A DNA stretch of 64,000 nt. Source: Sthenelais limicola. Lineage: Eukaryota; Annelida; Polychaeta; Phyllodocida; Sigalionidae. The translations under genes were made by a program, and so were the position numbers. The stretch is from positions 53,782,773 through 53,846,772 of the forward strand of contig OW804095.1 in the NCBI GenBank assembly GCA_942159475.1, in the 5' to 3' direction. Below the pieces are notes generated by a model, which did not search any database, was not told where the DNA came from, and saw nothing but the letters and a program-made list of their open reading frames with translations. Of the stretch, positions 57,601 to 64,000 are shown one piece after another (position 1 is the first letter of the stretch; every line of letters starts with the position of its first letter).

Positions 57601-60080
57601 GAGGTCTTCTGAGATAGAGTCTTACATTGTTCTCTCACCCAGGGATCAAAGATGTGAATTTGTGTTTTGCTCTGCATTGGAAAAACTATGCTAAGCTATC
57701 ATGCTTGTCTTTTCCTGTTTTGGCCTGCTTTCATGAAATAAATCATGCTTTGCAATTGAACCTTTGATGCCCATATTTGGGGCTAGAACAGTTGCCTAAT
57801 AGTATTGCCACATCCGATCCGAGCTCATCCCCCATCCATGCAGTGATGACACGAGGGAGTTGGAATGAACTCTAACAGTTGACTCTAAATGTAATCACGA
57901 CCGGTTGGAATGTTCCTTACACAGTGAAAACTAAAGAAAACCCATGCTTTTCTTGGTTTAGGCCAAGTCCAGTGTCAAGCGTTCGTTATGTGCAGTACTC
58001 AAATATGTATTTCCGATGTTACTATGAGGTTACCCATGGCTTTAGAATGTTGAGTCGTAGCCAAGGTGATCAAATCCCACAGTGATCGAGTCCTTATGTA
58101 ACTGAGGTGTCTAGCTGGTCCTTTTAGACCTCGTTCCCTTTGATCTATTATAGCCTCACCACACCATCTTTTAGCTAGGCGTGTCATCCATGTCTCACTT
58201 CGCTGAATGTATGCATTGTTTAAATAAGGAAATAAATCATGAGCAACTTGACTATGATAGGATTTGAATTTGAGCATCATTCAGGAGTAAAAGCTATAGA
58301 TACATGATACATTCAAACAAATTTAGACGTATACCTAGCAAATAATCAATAGACACCAAACTATATACAGGTATTTTCTAAACACTTCTTGACACTAACG
58401 CATATAAAATGTACCCTCAAAAGTTAAATATTCAATTCAATACAAAGCATTTTTTATTTATACAAGAAAGGTGTACAAAAGGAGACCCGGATTTGAAAGT
58501 GAGTTCCAGGTCATCCAGCGGGTTCCTGACTAGTTGAAATTCTTAAATTCAAATATGCATTTAGTGAAAATGTCAAATACAGTGATATGCTTTATAGACT
58601 TTGTTTCCATTGTAGGTGGTCATCGGCAACTTTGGACTTTCACATGACCAAGAAAAAGTACAAATGGCTCTCTATGCCATATTAGCCTCACCCTTGCTAG
58701 TTTCAGCTGATATACGAAAAATGAGGAACTCTTCGCAGCAGCTCCTTCTAAACAAAAGAGTCATAGCAATAAACCAAGACCCTCTTGGCATTCAAGGCAG
58801 GCGAGTTAAACAAGTAAGTGGAAAAACTATTCTCTTAAATACCTGTGCCCAACACATCTTCCAACCAGAGCATTGTTTAGCAATTCACACATATATGCAT
58901 GAATCTAGTTTCATTGTTGCTGATTTTCCACGCCTAAAGAACTGTTTTCTGTGAATAGCTAGCATGCCGCATGTCTTTCGCTACCATAGCCTTTTTACTG
59001 ACCCTTAATGACACTTTTTTCTCAAAGAAATCGGTTAACTGTCGCAGAAAAAAATATAATGGCCCAGCCGAATTCAATTCAAGACGTGCATTCAGCTTTG
59101 ATCGCCTCAATCAGTCGAGGCATTTTCAGATTTCAATTCTCTTTTCCATCCTTTAAAAATGTTTTATACCCCGGGTGCTTTCAAATGACAGCTGCAGGCA
59201 ATGGCTTTCTCTGCATTGTCTGCTGTCCAGGGTCTGTACTCATTAATACAGACTTTCTGTATCACCTGGACGTTACTCAAACACTGACCTGCTGCTGATC
59301 GATAATGGAATGGAGATATAAACAAGACACAGACGTCATTTTAGGGATTTTAACAATTAATTGTGCCGTGTCCAGCATGTTGGTTATAAGTTAAATTAAC
59401 TATACAATTAAACTTTGCACAGAGATCAAAATGGTCGCCACTCAACTTTTTCCCTAAATAATAATAGTAATGATGATTATAATAATGCTAACAATAATGC
59501 CTCGGGATACGGGCCTGGCGCTACAGGACGAAACACAAGAAGCATAACGGAAACTATTAATAATAATAACGACAACAATAATAACACATCACCTCCACAT
59601 TTATGTTGTAATGAATACCAAATATATGTGGGGTACATGCATACATCTTGAAGGAATGGTCACGTGAAAGCATACCATTATACGTTATGATTTGAGTATT
59701 CTTAAAACCAGTTTTTCTCGCAATAGTATCTGACATAAAATATTGAACATTCCTTCTAGGACGATAAGCTCTCAGTTTGGGTAAGGCCTGTGGTTCCACA
59801 AGGAAGTGCCGCCATTGCCTTTCTCTACACCAAACAAGAAGGCGGACCAATAAGGGCTAAAATAACTTTGGGATCCCTTGGTTTGAATGACACCTCTGGA
59901 TATGATATTATGGAGGTATTCAACGGGAATAGTCTGGGACATTTCATGTCGAACCAAACATTCACATGTTATGTGAATCCTACAGGAGTTTACCTGATCA
60001 AAGCACTCCCTTCTACTACTTTGAGATTCCAAGCAATGCCTCCAAAGGTTGCTGTGAAGAGGAACGGTAATTCTTTGTGA
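51615..60080 (+). CDS. GLA: Alpha-galactosidase-like (GH27), diverged copy B
   Basis: Exons 51615-51778, 52249-52423, 52832-53006, 53190-53284, 53640-53801, 58616-58813 and 59760-60080 give 429 residues. Internal exon lengths (175, 175, 95, 162, 198) are identical to copy A. Signal peptide [21 protein letters not shown] precedes [12 protein letters not shown]. By alignment with human GLA the nucleophile (LVKFDGC, Asp170), acid/base (LTDIYDSW, Asp231), Arg227, Glu203, Tyr207 and Asp266 are kept. Several pocket or neighbouring residues differ: YSCEWPMY has Met for Leu206, WNDPDQ has Gln for Met267, and MGF has Phe for Trp44. The KPN sequon (site 215) is lost (KPDQP) while ALNATG is kept. The ATG is in good context (CACCATGG). 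Probably active on an alpha-linked galactoside with altered fit; an N-acetylgalactosaminidase would be expected to have Ser and Ala at the 203/206 sites. Confidence 0.92.
54109..54114. repeat. Left target-site duplication GACGCC
   Basis: Immediately abuts the left inverted terminus TATGGCAAGCCATT. The identical hexamer GACGCC directly follows the right terminus at 56517-56522. Confidence 0.7.
54480..54715. repeat. Left 20-bp subrepeat array of the foldback element
   Basis: Degenerate copies of TTTCTCCTCGATAAACATCG, the reverse complement of the right-hand array unit. About ten units, more diverged towards the centre. Confidence 0.8.
54718..55160. repeat. GC-rich inner repeats, left block
   Basis: Variants of GGTGGGCAACCAGG on the plus strand to about 54,960, then the inverted form CCTGGTTGCCCACC to about 55,090, so this block is itself a palindrome. 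Open frames on both strands (Gly/Asn/Trp-rich) are repeat artefacts. Confidence 0.8.
55335..55710. repeat. GC-rich inner repeats, right block
   Basis: Variants of CTGGTTGCCCA(C/T)(T/C). Its outer edge (AGTCCAGGATGACCT) is the inverted counterpart of the left block edge (CATCCTGGACTAAG near 54,760), tying the two halves of the element together. Confidence 0.8.
55725..56150. repeat. Right 20-bp subrepeat array of the foldback element
   Basis: About 20 tandem units of GTTTATCGAGGAGAAACGAT with point variants and a few inserted units (ATCGACCAATTGAT type). The 20-base period is not a multiple of three, so the three frames repeat one another, giving overlapping artefactual open frames rich in Arg, Glu and Asp. 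Confidence 0.9.
56517..56522. repeat. Right target-site duplication GACGCC
   Basis: Directly follows the right inverted terminus and is identical to 54109-54114. Confidence 0.7.
58428..58535. repeat. Dispersed repeat, copy 2 (pairs with 50,789-50,905)
   Basis: Same blocks in the same order as copy 1. It lies just upstream of exon 6 of alpha-galactosidase copy B. Confidence 0.7.
59455..59585. repeat. Degenerate AAT/GAT trinucleotide tract
   Basis: AT-rich imperfect trinucleotide repeat (AATAAT, GATGAT, AACAAT) in intron 6 of copy B. It yields an Asn-rich open frame that is not a gene. Confidence 0.8.
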
Positions 60081-60197
60081 CCGGAAAAGTGATCAAAATG
60101 GTGAACAATGACATACCGAATACATCAGAAGTTAATAACAGAATAAGTGAAATGTGAATTGTTTCATTCGAATATATTAACGCACATAGCAACAGAC

Positions 60198-60203
60198 AAT
60201 AAA
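60198..60203 (+). terminator. Polyadenylation signal of alpha-galactosidase copy B
   Basis: AATAAA about 120 bases after the stop codon, with a second hexamer at 60,204-60,209. Confidence 0.55.
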
Positions 60204-61740
60204 AATAAAAAGCTAGAAATGATAATAAAAATATATTTTAATCAAAAAGCTTATAGTGTTTGCCTTAATTGAGTTATTTTTCTTTCCCTTTTATATTTTG
60301 CGCTTATTGACGTGCGTTGTATATCCTGATTCTAGGAAGTGTTGCTAAAGGTCGCTGCTGCTGTATTTTCAATCAGATCTTGTAACCTAGTTTCACAACA
60401 TGATACATGATGGCAGCAGCAAATACCTGGTCAGGATTCACCATCCATGGAGTTTGACTATGGTATATTGATCAAAAGGAACTCTATATCATTCCTACGC
60501 CGAACAAAGTAAGCTATTTAGCGGGTATAGGGCCTACTAGTTCTCAGTCGTTGTGATTTTGGACACACAAGCATTGGTGGGTCAGAATACAACAGGAATT
60601 TAATTTCTGATCAAGAGAAAAGATCGAACCAAGAATGGAATAGTTGGATGAAGTCGAGCCAACTTAACCTGTCCTGTTACTAACAATCCAGAGACAGGCT
60701 GCATAATATTATTATGGAAAAAATAGGATGAATATTCACAGTATAGATTGGACAAAAACGAGATTTAAAGTTCAATCCAATGTCATTTGCTGTGACACGC
60801 CATCATCATGTTTGGGCACAATTCATGATTCCTGCTGGCGTGCATGCTACTAACGAGGCGAAGCACTTGCCAAAACAACGACTTTGTCGAAAGGATAATA
60901 AACGTGGAATCAGGAGATCAGAGGTATCGGTCCTTTGAATAAAATAATAGGTTAATTCTACCTGAATCTATTATTCGTGCAGCAGGAAAAGTTCCAATTC
61001 TAAGAGGGACACATGTCTGTCTTGAGTAAATGAAAACATTAAAGAAATATGTCAAGTCATGCTAAAACCTCATGACTAATGACTATCATCGCCACAGTTT
61101 TCAGTTCTTAGATAAGATAATTTTAGATTTTTTGCATATTGAGCACAACTCATTGGTCTCGGATAATGGCAGCTCTGTTTCGAGTCAAATCATTCCTGCA
61201 TAATAATAACTGCGTAGGTGTAACCCGGGGTACCTTGCTACAAGACAACTCCAGGAGAAGTCCACGACAGTACGAGTCCCTTTGTTTTGTGACTTTTACA
61301 TTACAACCTAGAAACAATCGTTGCGCTGAAACAAAATGAGCAAATCAGCAAAACGATTTATTTTGAAGCTACAAGGCATTTGGTATGTACCTGTTGGTAG
61401 TGAGCGCAAAATGTAATCCAGTGGCTTTTCCGAAAGGTCTAGAGCCACACTTGCCCAACATGGGGTTTAAGGTAATTTCTTTATTCCTTATTAGATTCAT
61501 GATGATTCATTACACTTGGCTTAATAAGATGCAATATTTGCGATCCACTGGGATTAGGTTTGATCACTAGGCCTTATCTAATCAAAAGTAATAAGCCAGT
61601 TAAGATTATTTCATGACTCGCGATTGTAACAAATTCTGGGGTATAAATCTTAATCCTTAATCCTTGAACATTATTGATAGCAATATCCGGGCACAACAAT
61701 TAAAGCCTCCTACACACTTTAGCGAATTGGACTTCGCCGC

Positions 61741-61780
61741 CCGACCTCGCCCGACCTCGCCCGACCTCGCCCGACCTCCA
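61741..61780. repeat. Four-copy 10-bp GC-rich tandem repeat
   Basis: CCGACCTCGC repeated four times, the last copy ending CCGACCTCCA, preceded by CCTCCTACACACTTTAGCGA. The arrangement resembles the end of a DNA transposon, but no matching inverted end was found. Confidence 0.6.
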
Positions 61781-63357
61781 CACTGATTTGTCATCCTTTA
61801 TGAAACCTACCTTCCCAGGAAATCAACCATCGGAATAAAATAAATAAACAGTTGTGTCTGTCTCCCCGACAATCCAACTCAGTGAATCTTTGGAGGCTCC
61901 CATTGAGGTGTTCTCATTGCCCATTGTTACTACTCACATTACTAGACGAACGGTGGCAAAACGCTTATTTCAATAAGCAAATGCTATTCACCTAAACATT
62001 GCGAACGCCACGCCATAAATGTACAGCGATTATTAGAGAGGGGGCCCCGGGTCTGCAAAAGCTTTCTCGCACTCATTTTCCTACAAACGTATCCATCCAG
62101 GCACATCAATAGCCAGCAAAATAACAAAGCTATACTTGAGTTAAGTCAGTTTAACCGAAATGCACACAAGTAAATGACAATCTTTGTTCAAATTACGTTA
62201 ACACTAGCGTGAATGGGGACTGCATATCGGCCGATCGACCGACCGTGAAAGTTGGGCCACATGACTGAAATGTATGGGAAATGATACGTAAGGCTTCTCA
62301 TAGTGTATTGAGCACGCTCCTTCCGGTCAGACACTTCCGTCTTTGCAACTAACAACAAACAACTAGCCTAGGATTATCACGTGCATGTATTGCTGTCATA
62401 TTCCATGTAGAAACTCCGTGATTATTCCATTAAAAAGGTAACGAAATATAGATTCTTCTCCTGAAGTCTAAAATCTGCAGGGGTTTTATGGCATTGCCAT
62501 AAAGACGCCTGCAGACCAAGCAAAACACCGAGTCAACTCGTTCCCAGTGGCCAAGTTTAGCCGGGTCCCCCGGCTCTGCAGTCGCCGAAACCATAATTTT
62601 AAAAGCTTTGATCAACGATACCAACAACGATATAACAAATACAGCGGCCGGAAAATATTCTACTAAACTAACCAGCCACCGATGTTACCATACACCTACA
62701 CAACACAAATTCTCGCGCGGATACTTTCTAGACTGTTGCCTCCCCGTTTTACATGGGGCGCCCTGCTTGACGTACATATATGTATGATGGACGGAGTGGG
62801 TTGGGGTTGGGGGTCGGGGGTTAGAGAAAATGAGCTTAGTGTGATTCGGGGCTAAGCCAGACAATCATTAAATAATTATTAATGATAATACTTCAGATTA
62901 TGCCAAACACAATGAATTAGTCCATCTTGAAACATACATCTTTTCTTATTTATATGGTACCCGTCTGTGATGGTTGTCATTCGAAATGGCGCCATCAAGC
63001 ACATATTGTCGATAGTATTCTTTAAATATCAGTATCCCAAGGTCTATCCCCCTTTCTCATCCTCCTTCCATCCCTCCCTCTCCCACAGCTACTCTTTCAA
63101 TTCCTCTCTCCTTTCTCCCTGAGTATCTATCCCTCCTTCTTCCTCTTCCTCTCGCCCACCTCCCTAGCCTCTCTCTCCCTTGATATATATACTTTTTAAA
63201 GATTTTTATTGCATACAATTTCGTGGACAAGTCCCGATATTCTCATGCGATACAATCCATATAAATATATCTCCATCTCCTCATACTATTCTCCCTCTAT
63301 TTCAATCTTGCTCTTCCTACCCCTCTTCACCCTCTCCCATAATATTATGTTACTCAC

Positions 63358-63431
63358 TTGCTCATTTGGAGCATGATGTCAATGATGAAGTAGGTCAGGG
63401 AACCCCAGAGCAAGAAATCAGCAATGAGCAT
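63358..63431 (-). other. Possible exon of an unplaced minus-strand gene
   Basis: On the minus strand an ATG at 63431 opens MLIADFLLWGSLTYF then IIDIMLQMS, a hydrophobic run ending at a consensus donor (GCAA|GTGAGT) at 63358. The style recalls a TLC-domain membrane protein. In-frame stops lie just upstream and no partner exon could be found, so this may be chance. Confidence 0.15.
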
Positions 63432-64000
63432 TATGCCCCTTTTTTATTCATAGATTTATGGTAATCTGAAAATAGAGTATCAGTAGAGTAGACATACACC
63501 CATCATTGATTAGAATCTGATCTGAACCCATCCTGATATGATTACAGATGGTGTTAATCTCAGATAAATCAGCAGCAGGAGAGCATGGCTTTAAGATCAC
63601 ATCTCCGATTATCTCACTAAGCTCACTGGTCTTGCTTCTGTAGCAATGCATCACCAACTCTTCATGGCTGTGTTATGTAACAAGTTTGCCCATCTCTGCC
63701 CATAAGACTATCAACTGACTGTCTGATTACCGTATAACCTCCAATAAAAGTGCTCCACCAATAAGAGTCAGGATAATTATTATATTCTTACTTATGACAA
63801 TAATTGTCACTTGACTATGGGTTACATGTAACTGAAAACAAAACTGTAATAGAATAATAAAATATCAACTGCAACTTGTTTAGAATATAAATAGGTGATA
63901 TTCACTGTCTTTTTTCCAATGTCGTGATATATTCCTGTTAGATTAATACAGAAAGGACCCATATCATTTGATTAGTAGAACTAAATTCCATATGAAGCAT

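Larger units (their letters stand above)
53802..58615. other. Intron 5 of alpha-galactosidase copy B
   Basis: 4.8 kb. More than half is the foldback element at 54,115-56,516. The rest (56,523-58,427) has open frames on both strands up to 107 codons (for example 57,248-57,571) that I do not recognise, and a dispersed repeat at 58,428-58,535. The corresponding intron of copy A is only about 0.46 kb. Confidence 0.8.
60081..64000. other. Right-hand region without a recognised gene
   Basis: Starts with the short 3' UTR of copy B. From about 61,700 to 62,760 the sequence is richer in CpG (for example CGGCCGATCGACCGACCG at 62,229), which may mark a promoter of a gene outside the window. A CT-rich stretch covers 63,050-63,180. 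One minus-strand exon-like piece (63,358-63,431) is described separately. Confidence 0.4.

Noticed and set aside
1..64000. CRISPR arrays, bacterial operons or phage genes
   Set aside because: All genes are spliced and animal-type. The only regular arrays are the foldback element's subrepeats and simple satellites, which have no spacer structure.

Overview
The window is AT-rich eukaryotic nuclear DNA with spliced genes, GT-AG introns of 0.1 to 16 kb, AATAAA signals and many dispersed repeats, MITE-like copies and microsatellites. The proteins are animal-type (SLC9B antiporter, CUB/LDLa receptor, lysosomal alpha-galactosidase). My best guess is a marine invertebrate, probably an echinoderm or a related non-chordate deuterostome. 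A large foldback transposon of the general kind first described in sea urchins fits that, but the phylum is inference.

Layout, left to right. (1) 1-9,030: 3' two-thirds of an SLC9B (NHA-type) sodium/proton antiporter gene, + strand, ending in two candidate alternative last exons. (2) About 10,950-15,900: a complete + strand gene for a protein with two tandem GNAT acetyltransferase domains, the first of which seems to have lost its acetyl-CoA loop. (3) 17,400-38,773: a + strand gene for a single-pass receptor-like protein (N-terminal hydrophobic segment, CUB, LDLa, TM, cytoplasmic tail with a PPxY motif), with a CRE-bearing promoter and a 15.8 kb repeat-filled first intron. (4) 42,151-48,829 (minus) and 51,615-60,080 (plus): two complete head-to-head paralogous alpha-galactosidase genes. 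Each has seven coding exons, and the five internal exons are identical in length between the copies. (5) 60,081-64,000: no gene I can name.

Intron 5 of the plus-strand alpha-galactosidase holds the most striking structure in the window. It is a 2.4 kb, almost wholly inverted-repeat element (54,115-56,516) built of nested tandem repeats and flanked by a perfect 6-bp direct repeat, so it is probably a non-autonomous foldback transposon.

The genes do not form an obvious pathway. The two alpha-galactosidases are clearly related by an inverted duplication; one keeps the vertebrate GLA substrate-site residues and the other has changed several. All exon models were built by hand from splice consensus, reading-frame continuity and family similarity. 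No transcript or database evidence was available.
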